A DNA stretch of 24,498 nt, taken from positions 1-24,498 of the forward strand of contig JAZNUV010000011.1 in assembly GCA_045592445.1 (NCBI GenBank), written 5' to 3'. A program made the position numbers and the translations under genes. Under the pieces are notes generated by a model. The model saw only the letters and a program-made list of their open reading frames with translations, had not been told where the DNA came from and ran no database searches. Below, piece by piece: positions 1-6,934 of this stretch. The stretch comes from JAQXGO01 sp045592445 (GTDB lineage: Bacteria; Bacillota; Clostridia; UMGS1883; UMGS1540). The stretch's first letter is position 1. Each line of letters starts with the position of its first letter.

Positions 1-611
1 ACAGAATTGAGTATGTGTGTAACGGCTACCACAGACACACTCATATGGTATGCTCCTCTCATAGAATTAACGAGTCGGTGCTTGATGAACAGATTTACAA
101 GCAACTTGCCGTAATGAGAGACGGACTCTCCAAATGCTTAAGTCAAATCGAAAGTGATATACGGTCATGGATGTCACAGAAAAATAATGTAAGCAAGAGA
201 ATAAAACGGCTTCAGGACAGTATAAATGCAACCGAGCTTGAGGTAGAGCAAATCCTGATGGAGAAAATCAAGGACCGAGATAATGCCGAGAGATATGAAA
301 GAATGATAGAAAAGCGGAACAGAGAAATCGAAGGGTTCAAAAATGAGATTGCCAAAATAGAGAATATTGATAAAACTATCAAAGAGAGAAAAAAGGCAAT
401 GCTCGAAAATGCAAATCTGCTTGACAAAATATTAAGCGAAAAGGAACTAAGCCACATAAATCTGTGTCTGTTGATAGAAAAGATTATAATTCACGAGGAT
501 GAATACGGACTCCGCCTTGAAATACGAATGAAAGCACCATTCCTAGAAAAGAGTTATACAGATGAAATCGGTATGATATATGAGGATGATTACGAGGAAG
601 TATCGGCCTGA
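1..611 (+). CDS. Large serine recombinase, C-terminal part (5' truncated by window)
   Basis: About 200 residues of the C-terminal half of a large serine site-specific recombinase. The frame is open from the first bases and in phase with the window edge (R-I-E-Y-V-C-N-G-Y), so the real start lies to the left. The opening segment C-N-G-Y-H-R...C-S-S-H-R-I-N-E matches the end of the recombinase zinc-ribbon domain, which carries a C-S-S-H pattern followed by an I-x-E-x-x-L helix. A long charged stretch rich in E, K, R and I follows, roughly 30-140, and reads as the coiled coil that controls synapsis and directionality in this family. The tail (LIEKIIIHED...LRLEIRM) is typical of conjugative-element and prophage recombinases. 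The catalytic serine domain is outside the window. The gene ends 55 bp from the 3' end of tRNA-Leu, which suggests that an integrated element ends close by. Family assignment is fairly secure; the element type is unknown. Confidence 0.85.
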   Translation, partial: RIEYVCNGYHRHTHMVCSSHRINESVLDEQIYKQLAVMRDGLSKCLSQIESDIRSWMSQKNNVSKRIKRLQDSINATELEVEQILMEKIKDRDNAERYERMIEKRNREIEGFKNEIAKIENIDKTIKERKKAMLENANLLDKILSEKELSHINLCLLIEKIIIHEDEYGLRLEIRMKAPFLEKSYTDEIGMIYEDDYEEVSA

Positions 612-626
612 CAAATAACAGACATG

Positions 627-660
627 AAAAAAGCTTACAGTCAAATCCTGTAAGCTTTTT
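627..660. terminator. Bidirectional hairpin terminator between recombinase and tRNA-Leu
   Basis: A perfect 13-bp stem (628-640 with 648-660) has a 7-nt loop. A-runs on the left arm and T-runs on the right arm give a U-tract in both directions. It would terminate the recombinase transcript on the plus strand and the tRNA-Leu transcript on the minus strand. Confidence 0.8.
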
Positions 661-665
661 GTCGG

Positions 666-749
666 TGGTGCGGCTGAAGGGACTTGAACCCCCACGTCGA
701 AGACACTAGATCCTAAGTCTAGCGCGTCTGCCAGTTCCGCCACAGCCGC
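666..749 (-). tRNA. tRNA-Leu (anticodon UAG), CCA encoded
   Basis: The minus strand gives a complete class II tRNA. A 7-bp acceptor stem (GCGGCTG with CAGCCGC) is followed by discriminator A and a genome-encoded CCA. The anticodon stem CTAGA/TCTAG closes loop CTTAGGA, giving anticodon TAG, which reads CUA leucine codons. A long variable arm (TGTCTTCGACG) is present, as expected for leucine. The T loop is TTCAAGT. It stands alone, with no neighbouring tRNA genes. Confidence 0.95.
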
Positions 750-835
750 AATTTATAATCATGCAAAATGCTGAATGCATCGTGCAGAATTATTTATTTT
801 GTGTATCGCAATTAGCACTTATAATTTGAATTTAC

Positions 836-2404
836 TTACTCTGTATATTTTTTAACTGCCTCAAATTCGTCTATAATTTCCTTATCAGGTGCTTTTGTAA
901 GCAGGGACACTACTACAATTGCGAGTGAGGACAGCACAAATGCCGGGAACAGTTCATAAATCTTGAATATGCCGCCAAGGGGATTTAACATAAGTTTCCA
1001 AACAAATACCATCACGGCGCCGACTACCATACCGGCAATTGCGCCTGCGCGATTTGTGCGTTTCCAAAACAGGGAGAACAACATAAGAGGACCAAACGTT
1101 GCACCAAAACCTGCCCAGGCAAACGAAACAATTGTAAAGATAACGCTTTTCTCATTCCAGGCAATTACCATGCCGATTAACGAAATTACAATGAGCACTA
1201 CCTTTGAGCAGAACATAACCTGCTTGTCAGTCGCATTCTTTTTGAGAATACCTTCATAAATATTTTTTGCAAATGCAGACGCCGCAATTAAAAGGTATGA
1301 GTCAGACGAACTAATGGTTGCCGCCAAGATACCTGCCATAACAATACCTGCCAAAAATGCCGGTAATAGGGATTTAGACATTGCAATAAATACATTTTCT
1401 GCGCCGCTTTTTGTCAGGAGTACTGCTTCCGTCGGGAACAGGGCACGACCAATTATTCCAATTGCCACTGCCGCTGCAAGAGATATGAGTACCCAAACGG
1501 TTGCAATACGGCGAGAACGCTTAAGTTCATCTACGCGACGGATTGCCATAAAGCGCAGAAGAACCTGCGGCATTCCAAAGTAACCAAGACCCCACGAAAG
1601 TGTGGAGATAATTGTTAAAAGACCATACTTTCCTGCGTCACCAAAAAGAGGTGCACCATTTGCTATTTTTTGTACGCCGTCTGCCGCAACGTCCGGCGTT
1701 GCAATGGACGTAAGTGAGAAATATCCCGGAATTGCACGAGCATTTTCGATAACAGCTTCAATCCCACCTGCTGCTACCGTTCCAAGCACTAAAACAATCA
1801 CAAGCGCGAAAACCATTACAATGGCTTGCATAAAGTCGGATGCACTTTCTGCTAAAAAACCACCGATAAACGTATAGAAAATAACAAACAATGCACCTGC
1901 AATCATCATTGAATGGTAAGAAAACCCAAACAACGTGCTAAAAAGCTTACCACATGTAACAAAGCAGCTACCCGCATACACCGTAAAGAATACGAGAATA
2001 AAAAGTGCCGCAATTGATAAAATAATCTTTTTCTTTTCATGAAAACGATTACTAAAGAATTCAGGAATTGTTATAGCGTTTCCGGAAACCGCCGAGTAGC
2101 GGCGCAAACGCTTTGCCACAACAAGCCAGTTTATGTATGTACCAAGCGCAAGACCAATCGCCGTCCAAGCTGCATCTGCAAGACCGCACCAATAAGCAAC
2201 GCCCGGAAGGCCCATTAAAAGCCAACCACTCATATCAGATGCCTCTGCACTCATTGCCGCAACCCACGGGCCGAGCGAGCGGCCACCAAGAAAATAGTTT
2301 TCTGTACTTTGCTGTGCGCGACGGGAAAAATATAAACCAATACCGATAACAACCAGCATATAGCTTATCATAGAAATCAAAATCTGTAACGTGTCCTTAC
2401 CCAT
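836..2404 (-). CDS. putP: Sodium/proline symporter (SSS family)
   Basis: An integral membrane protein of 522 residues, close to the roughly 500 of PutP, that would import proline with Na+. The N-terminal region has N-Y-F-L-G-G-R-S-L-G-P-W followed by SAEASDMSGWLLMGLPG, the signature around the Na+-binding aspartate (D57 here, D55 in E. coli PutP). The segment GILAATISSSDSYLL around 350-370 matches the helix that carries the second Na+-site serine and threonine. About a dozen hydrophobic segments fit the 13-helix fold. I chose the ATG at 2404 because AAAGGAGTG lies a few bases upstream; the frame is open 13 codons further but without a binding site there. It is monocistronic, with its own sigma-A-type promoter. 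Symporter family is certain; proline as substrate is likely by similarity. Confidence 0.92.
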   Translation of the reverse strand: MGKDTLQILISMISYMLVVIGIGLYFSRRAQQSTENYFLGGRSLGPWVAAMSAEASDMSGWLLMGLPGVAYWCGLADAAWTAIGLALGTYINWLVVAKRLRRYSAVSGNAITIPEFFSNRFHEKKKIILSIAALFILVFFTVYAGSCFVTCGKLFSTLFGFSYHSMMIAGALFVIFYTFIGGFLAESASDFMQAIVMVFALVIVLVLGTVAAGGIEAVIENARAIPGYFSLTSIATPDVAADGVQKIANGAPLFGDAGKYGLLTIISTLSWGLGYFGMPQVLLRFMAIRRVDELKRSRRIATVWVLISLAAAVAIGIIGRALFPTEAVLLTKSGAENVFIAMSKSLLPAFLAGIVMAGILAATISSSDSYLLIAASAFAKNIYEGILKKNATDKQVMFCSKVVLIVISLIGMVIAWNEKSVIFTIVSFAWAGFGATFGPLMLFSLFWKRTNRAGAIAGMVVGAVMVFVWKLMLNPLGGIFKIYELFPAFVLSSLAIVVVSLLTKAPDKEIIDEFEAVKKYTE

Positions 2405-2434
2405 AAAAACACTCCTTTTGTAGCATATACATAT

Positions 2435-2463
2435 AGTATACACGATTTTTTATGTTTTGTAAA
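2435..2463 (-). promoter_or_regulatory. putP promoter (TTTACA-17-TATACT)
   Basis: On the minus strand TTTACA (2458-2463) and TATACT (2435-2440) are separated by exactly 17 nt. The start point would fall near 2428, leaving a leader of about 25 nt with the AAAGGAGTG binding site. Confidence 0.75.
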
Positions 2464-2552
2464 GAAAAATTTTGTAAAATTATATTTTTATGGAAGATTA
2501 CGAATTATTTTATTGTAAGAGAATGGAAAATGCGTTCTTTAAAATAAGAACC

Positions 2553-2605
2553 AAAACTATCGAACTAAAAGTTCGAGTTTTTCGGATAGCCTTGTTGTGC
2601 TATCC
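2553..2605. repeat. Two adjacent stem-loops between putP and the SLH gene
   Basis: The first dyad pairs TCGAAC (2560-2565) with GTTCGA (2571-2576) and can extend with AAAAC/GTTTT arms across a 2-nt bulge. The second pairs GGATAGC (2584-2590) with GCTATCC (2599-2605). They lie between the SLH gene terminator and the putP promoter and may act as backup terminators. Nothing else is seen in this gap. Confidence 0.5.
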
Positions 2606-2610
2606 ACAAT

Positions 2611-2643
2611 AAAAAAACATGGTGCCCATACTGGACACCATGT
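2611..2643 (-). terminator. Intrinsic terminator of the SLH/cohesin gene
   Basis: On the minus strand an 8-bp stem (ACATGGTG/CACCATGT, 2617-2624 with 2636-2643) extends by two G-C pairs past a mismatch and is followed directly by seven T residues. It begins 16 bp after the stop codon of the SLH protein gene. Confidence 0.9.
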
Positions 2644-2659
2644 TCGAATTGGTTATAGA

Positions 2660-4663
2660 TTATTTAGAAAGACCGAATATAAGGCCAATAACCTTTGCGC
2701 CCTGTGCTCTTGTGGTTGTGCCCTTCGGAGCCAGTGTGCCATCGCCCATACCATTTGTAATGCCTGCTTTTGTCAGAGCTTCAACAGCTTCTGTTGCATA
2801 GCTACCAATGGAAGCCTTATCTGTATATTCGATTGCATCTGCATCTGCCTTCAGCTCAATATTTGCTGCTTTAAGACCTGCGTATGCAATTGCGAACATC
2901 TGGTCACGAACAATTTCTGCATCCGGATCAACTTTGCCTTCAAAGAAGGTCAAAAGACCGAGGCTATCAGCTGCGCTCATTTCTGCAAAGGACCAATGTT
3001 CTTTGTTTACCAATGTGGATTCTGCACCTTCTTCAGCTTTAAGAGCAAGTGCGCGAACAATCATTGCTGTAAACTGTGCAATTGTCATCTTTGCTTCGGG
3101 TTCAAAGGTTTCTTCTGTCATACCCTTGATGATGCCTGCTTTTGCAAGTACATCAATGTTTTCAATTGCCCAACCGTATTTTTCCTTCGGAAGGTCTGTA
3201 AATTTCTCAGCGCCGCTTGCAATCGGTTCGCCTGCGGGATCGTCTGTCGGATCTTCCGGCTCTACAACAGGCTCATCTTCGCCCGGTGTCGGCTCTTCCG
3301 GTTTTACTGTAGGAGTAAGGCTCGGAGCATCGTCACGCGAGGGAGCTGCACTTTTCTTTGTTTCTACTTCAATTGCAGCGGAATATGCAACATCACTATC
3401 GCGGTCGATGTTTGCAATTGCATCTGTAACTGTAACTGCTGCTACAACGAATCTGCCGTTGTTCTCTTTTGCAATTTCAACAACGCCTTCAACTGCTTCA
3501 ATTTCTGTTGCATTTTCTGCAAGGAATGTTGCAACATCAGATTCTAATGCAGCATAGTCAGCTTCTTTGCCTTCTGCCAAGAGATACCACGTTACTGTTT
3601 TAACAGTAATATCACTATTTTCATTTACGCCTGCAACTGTAATATTTGCTTTGCTGCCTTCTGCTGTGATTTCAGGTACTTCTTCGCCTGCCAAAACTTC
3701 AAGTTTGCCTTCGATGAATGCAACTTCAGGTTTGTACTCGTCTGCCGGCTGTACCATAACCTTTGTACTTGCAACAGCTTCCTCGGTTTCCTGTACGTTC
3801 GGCTTTTTTGTGCGGTCTGCTTTTGCATATACTGTGTAGAAAACTTCAGAACCAACCATTGCATCTGTCAACGGAAGTTCGAGCTGACCAGCGGTTGCAT
3901 CACCTTCCTGTGCATCTTCGCCAACATACCAAACAATGTCGGAGATGTTGCCGGATGTGCCATCTTCCACCAACTCAGTACCATCTACAGTGTTACCATT
4001 GTGGAATGTGTAGAAAGTTGTTACTGTATCGCCAGATTTTGCAGTTTCAATCGGTGTTGTTGCTTCTGTAGATAAAGCAACCTCTGCGTTACTGGCTACC
4101 GGTGCTTTGGGAGAGGGATTAACAGTTATAGATGTCCCTGTAACTGTCATAATTCTCTCACGATTGGAATCTGTAATGCTTGAAATCTTTGTTTCTTCTT
4201 CACTTTTTGCAACTGTTGTTGTACCAGTACCTACTGCTTTAAATTTAATTGTTGCAAGGTCATATCTTCCATCTGCAGCAATGGGAGAACCTGTCGGCGA
4301 TTGCAAAATACTAAATTGCAGTTCATCTGTATCTACGCCTATACCATATAAATAATGTGTTGCCGGGATTGTGGAAGTTATAGGACCATTACCTTCTGTC
4401 CAAGTTGTTATTTCATCACCTGATGCATCACACGGAACAATGACATCTGAGTCGAATGTCAAATAAAGTTCTGCCTGTCTAATACCTTCCATGCCTTCTT
4501 TTTCAACCTGAAAAGTAATCTCGAAAGTATCACCCGTATAAATGTCATTTTCAGGCGCAATCAGTTTTGCTCCATCCGCTGCCATAACCATAGTAAAACT
4601 TGCGGAGAGCAACAAAGCAATCGTCAAAAACAAAACTGTTGCTTTTTTCATTATTTTTTTCAT
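2660..4663 (-). CDS. S-layer-anchored protein with N-terminal cohesin-like domain and three SLH repeats
   Basis: A secreted surface protein of 667 residues. Residues 1-28 are a signal peptide (K-rich start, hydrophobic core, V-M-A before the likely cut). Residues 32-185 read as a cohesin-like beta sandwich: Y-T-G-D-T-F-E-I-T-F near the start, A-E-L-Y-L-T-F-D-S-D in the middle and D-L-A-T-I-K-F-K-A-V-G-T-G late, the order found in cohesins. Two further Ig-like stretches follow (about 190-320 and 325-430), then a P/E/D-rich linker (about 440-485). Three SLH repeats end the protein (about 488-541, 551-603 and 613-665); the third has the clear G-M-G-D-G-T-L-A-P...T-R-A-Q pattern. SLH repeats bind secondary cell-wall polymer, so this is probably a cell-bound scaffold. 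The ATG at 4663 has AAGGAG about 10 nt upstream. It lies directly downstream of a gene with a dockerin-like module. SLH assignment is strong; cohesin is by motif only. Confidence 0.85.
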   Translation of the reverse strand: MKKIMKKATVLFLTIALLLSASFTMVMAADGAKLIAPENDIYTGDTFEITFQVEKEGMEGIRQAELYLTFDSDVIVPCDASGDEITTWTEGNGPITSTIPATHYLYGIGVDTDELQFSILQSPTGSPIAADGRYDLATIKFKAVGTGTTTVAKSEEETKISSITDSNRERIMTVTGTSITVNPSPKAPVASNAEVALSTEATTPIETAKSGDTVTTFYTFHNGNTVDGTELVEDGTSGNISDIVWYVGEDAQEGDATAGQLELPLTDAMVGSEVFYTVYAKADRTKKPNVQETEEAVASTKVMVQPADEYKPEVAFIEGKLEVLAGEEVPEITAEGSKANITVAGVNENSDITVKTVTWYLLAEGKEADYAALESDVATFLAENATEIEAVEGVVEIAKENNGRFVVAAVTVTDAIANIDRDSDVAYSAAIEVETKKSAAPSRDDAPSLTPTVKPEEPTPGEDEPVVEPEDPTDDPAGEPIASGAEKFTDLPKEKYGWAIENIDVLAKAGIIKGMTEETFEPEAKMTIAQFTAMIVRALALKAEEGAESTLVNKEHWSFAEMSAADSLGLLTFFEGKVDPDAEIVRDQMFAIAYAGLKAANIELKADADAIEYTDKASIGSYATEAVEALTKAGITNGMGDGTLAPKGTTTRAQGAKVIGLIFGLSK

Positions 4664-4695
4664 AGTTTTACACTCCTTACTTTGTTTGTTGTATA

Positions 4696-4723
4696 ATTAT
4701 CTAATCGTTTACCCTTTTGTTAA
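4696..4723 (-). promoter_or_regulatory. Possible promoter of the SLH/cohesin gene
   Basis: On the minus strand TTAACA (4718-4723) and GATAAT (4696-4701) are 16 nt apart, in the 83-bp AT-rich gap after the dockerin gene. It is a weaker match than other promoters here; read-through from the upstream gene is also possible because no terminator separates the two genes. Confidence 0.35.
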
Positions 4724-4746
4724 ATTGGTTGACATACCTAATCTCT

Positions 4747-6558
4747 TTAATTATTCGGATATCCGTAATTTGCAAGCAGTTCGTCATAATCCCAAGAGTT
4801 GACAACACCATTTGCATCATAATCACATGCATCATCGTCCGTAGTATAGTGTGTCAAAAGTTCGTCATAATCCCAACTATTGACAATGCCATCATTCTCG
4901 ACAATGTCACCAAATACCATTGCAGGTACTGTGCATGTTACTGTGCCGTCTTCTGCTACTGTGCAAGCTACTTTAAGTGTTACGTAACCGAGTCTCGTTA
5001 TTTGCAATGTGTAAGTGCCAACCGCTGCTTGCCCTTCGAAATGTGTCTTGGCAGCATTCAAAGTTAATGTTTCCACAAGTGTTGTGCAAGCTTCTTCTGC
5101 ATAAAGCTCAAAGGAAGCTGTTTCTGCAGCTGTATTGTTTGTGAATGTGTGTGCCAAGGAAACTTCTTTCTTCATGTCGCCGATTTTAGCAACAGTCAAT
5201 GTCTTAGTCTCTACAATATAACCGCCTGTTGTCAATGTGTCAGCAAGTTTTACAGTAAGCGTATATGCTTTTGCTTCAGAGTCAGATCTCGGTAATTCTT
5301 TCATAGTTGTGCCATTGATAAGTTCTGCACCCTCACCGAAATCAACAAACAACTCAATGCCTTGGTTTGTGGACGCGTTGTTTGCCCATTCGCCACCAAT
5401 CTTTGCGAAGGCTTTGCCCCAACCATTTTTCAGGTCATCACCGGTTGCATCGCCATGTCCATCATAAGGATTGGTCGCATCATAATCAAATGTTACCGTA
5501 CTAAACGCTGCATCAAAGATTGCACGTGCCGGGGTTTTTATCTCAACATCAATTGCGCATGCACCACTATAGTTACTGTTTGTTATTTCAAGATCAAATG
5601 TAGCTTTACCATTGACAAAAGCAACCGGATTCTGCCGAATTGCGATTTTGCCTGCTCCAGCTTCCGTAATTGTGTAACCGCTCGGAGAATTTTCGACCGC
5701 ATCACCAATCCATTCCTCTGCATAGTCACCCGTTACATTAAATGTAACAGCACCTTCAGCGTCTGCTGTTGTGGAGACCGGTGTAACTGTCGGCAATGTT
5801 TTCAGCGTCGGCGTAAGTGCGGATGCCAATGTGAGTGATGTATCCGTGTATGTGTCATTCGCCGTAATCTCAAAAGAAGTAATTGTTTCTTCGGAGGTTG
5901 TAACGCGAATTGTCTGTGCGCCTTCGCCTGTGTTATCTAAGTTTGTAAACTCATAATCAGCCTCATCAATTGCTGTGCCGTTTACTTTGACTTCTTTAAT
6001 ATCTGCTTCCCATGCCGTTAAATCGCCAAAGTTTGCAGTTCCGTCACTGGTCAGCTTCAACACAAGCGGTTCACCCGCAAACCAACTGTCTTTCACAAGC
6101 TGTGGTGCTGCTGCCGCCAAATTCAATGTAGCAGCCTGCGGTGCCAAAACGTCCGTACCGCCAACCCAGGCAGATACACATTTCCCGGATATACCGCTTC
6201 TTTCCGTGAATGTTTCTTCAAACGCACCGGTTCCAGCGTCGCTCTCAATCTGATTGATATATACCGTCTGCCCCTGCAGAAAAGCCGTTTCTGATGCGTA
6301 AGGCTGCCCTTCGCCTACAGGCAATGTGCCAACTGTATCCAATGCGTCGCTATGGCGCATTACAAGGATTGTGACATCTGCGCCCGGCGTTGAAATTGTC
6401 CCTTTAATTGTGAGAGAACCATCTCCGTTATCCTTTAACGGTTCTTGTGCATCCAAAGTAATCGTATTGGTTGACTGGCCTTCTGCCAACACAACTGCAG
6501 GGAGCATGGAAAATGCCAGCACTGCTGCCAAAATCCCCTTCCATACTTTTCCTTTCAA
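4747..6558 (-). CDS. Secreted multidomain surface protein with C-terminal dockerin-like module
   Basis: A secreted protein of 603 residues. Residues 1-25 form a signal peptide ending A-V-V-L-A before E-G-Q. Residues about 30-150 look like an Ig-type sandwich with the phrase ISTPGADVTILVM. About 150-255 resembles the K-E-V-K-V-N-G-T-x-I-D-E-x-D-Y repeat of DUF1533-type surface domains. Residues about 275-470 are further beta-rich modules, and about 480-548 is a G-T-Y-T-L-Q-I-T-R-L-G-Y segment of the sort that often precedes dockerins. Residues 549-603 form a dockerin-like duplication: VNSWDYDELL occurs exactly at 559-568 and 586-595. The second calcium loop (D579, D581, N583, N587, D590) is canonical; the first has one extra residue. 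No enzyme domain is visible. The start is TTG at 6558, with AAGGAGGT 8 nt upstream. Binding the cohesin-like partner encoded next is an inference. Confidence 0.85.
   Translation of the reverse strand: MKGKVWKGILAAVLAFSMLPAVVLAEGQSTNTITLDAQEPLKDNGDGSLTIKGTISTPGADVTILVMRHSDALDTVGTLPVGEGQPYASETAFLQGQTVYINQIESDAGTGAFEETFTERSGISGKCVSAWVGGTDVLAPQAATLNLAAAAPQLVKDSWFAGEPLVLKLTSDGTANFGDLTAWEADIKEVKVNGTAIDEADYEFTNLDNTGEGAQTIRVTTSEETITSFEITANDTYTDTSLTLASALTPTLKTLPTVTPVSTTADAEGAVTFNVTGDYAEEWIGDAVENSPSGYTITEAGAGKIAIRQNPVAFVNGKATFDLEITNSNYSGACAIDVEIKTPARAIFDAAFSTVTFDYDATNPYDGHGDATGDDLKNGWGKAFAKIGGEWANNASTNQGIELFVDFGEGAELINGTTMKELPRSDSEAKAYTLTVKLADTLTTGGYIVETKTLTVAKIGDMKKEVSLAHTFTNNTAAETASFELYAEEACTTLVETLTLNAAKTHFEGQAAVGTYTLQITRLGYVTLKVACTVAEDGTVTCTVPAMVFGDIVENDGIVNSWDYDELLTHYTTDDDACDYDANGVVNSWDYDELLANYGYPNN
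4778..4875. repeat. Direct repeat encoding the two dockerin-like segments
   Basis: A 17-bp sequence (AGTTCGTCATAATCCCA) occurs at 4778-4794 and again at 4859-4875, offset by 81 bp or 27 codons. It encodes the repeated N-terminal-to-C-terminal segment SWDYDEL of the dockerin-like module. The high nucleotide identity suggests recent or actively homogenised duplication. Confidence 0.85.
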
Positions 6559-6731
6559 CTTTTTCTACCTCCTTCTTCCCCAAAAGAATAAATTGTTTTG
6601 ATGATTCGCGAATTATTGCAGGACTTAAGAATCTTACCTGATGTATGTAAGGTTTAAAACCCTTGCTTTCCTTTCGCAATGCATCTCGCAGCATCCGCCA
6701 CGGTAATGAGATTTCTCCCATATAACTATAC
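6559..6731 (-). ncRNA. Long structured 5' leader of the dockerin gene, class not recognised
   Basis: From the start point predicted by the promoter (about 6731) to the TTG start, the transcript has a leader of about 173 nt, far longer than the roughly 25-60 nt leaders elsewhere in this window. It contains GGGAGAAATCTC, a GC-rich segment ACCGTGGCGGATGCTGCGAG, the purine stretch GCGAAAGGAAAGCAAGGG, a small hairpin CTTAC-GTAAG and a 10-bp palindrome ATTCGCGAAT (6604-6613). I compared it from memory with c-di-GMP-I and -II, glycine, cobalamin, SAM, TPP, lysine and T-box motifs and saw no match. A regulatory RNA is possible, but the structure was judged only by eye. Confidence 0.4.
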
Positions 6732-6737
6732 AGTCAT

Positions 6738-6766
6738 ATTATAACGCTTCACCACTAAATTTGCAA
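6738..6766 (-). promoter_or_regulatory. Dockerin-gene promoter (TTGCAA-17-TATAAT)
   Basis: On the minus strand TTGCAA (6761-6766) and a perfect TATAAT (6738-6743) are 17 nt apart. Transcription would begin near 6731. It probably drives the dockerin gene and possibly the SLH gene after it. Confidence 0.8.
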
Positions 6767-6890
6767 GGGTTTTTTAATTTTTTTTTCATTTCGCATGCAG
6801 TTTTGTATAAAACGCACAAATATTCTTGAAGAAGTTGGCTAAATTGCAGAATTTAAATTTGGAATAAATTATTTTTGAGACGAACACATA
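6767..6890. other. AT-rich spacer, no gene seen
   Basis: This is the remainder of the 376-bp gene-free stretch between the dockerin gene and the mutarotase-like gene. It is AT-rich, with long T and A runs. I see no ORF with a ribosome binding site, no repeat and no tRNA here. Confidence 0.6.
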
Positions 6891-6931
6891 AAAAATGCAG
6901 AATGCCTTTTTCGTTTGCATTCTGCATTTTT
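6891..6931. terminator. Strong bidirectional terminator ending the seven-gene operon
   Basis: A perfect 15-bp stem pairs AAAAATGCAGAATGC (6891-6905) with GCATTCTGCATTTTT (6917-6931) around an 11-nt loop. On the minus strand it starts 4 bp after the stop codon at 6935 and provides a U-tract. Confidence 0.9.
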
Positions 6932-6934
6932 ACT

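Noticed and set aside
2597..3547. A 316-codon plus-strand frame rich in cysteine, antisense to the SLH gene
   Set aside because: The many cysteines arise from reading GCA alanine codons of the real gene backwards (TGC). It has no ribosome binding site and the opposite frame has signal peptide and SLH repeats.
4717..5838. Further cysteine-rich plus-strand frames across the dockerin gene
   Set aside because: Same antisense artefact of alanine/threonine-rich coding; no start signals.
2660..6558. A cellulosome gene cluster
   Set aside because: No glycoside hydrolase, carbohydrate-binding module or repeated cohesins are visible, so only a minimal cohesin/dockerin-like pair is claimed.
6559..6731. 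Cyclic-di-GMP riboswitch upstream of the dockerin gene
   Set aside because: The conserved GACGCAAAGC and ACAGGGCAAACC segments of class I are absent, and class II features are not seen either; kept only as an unassigned leader.
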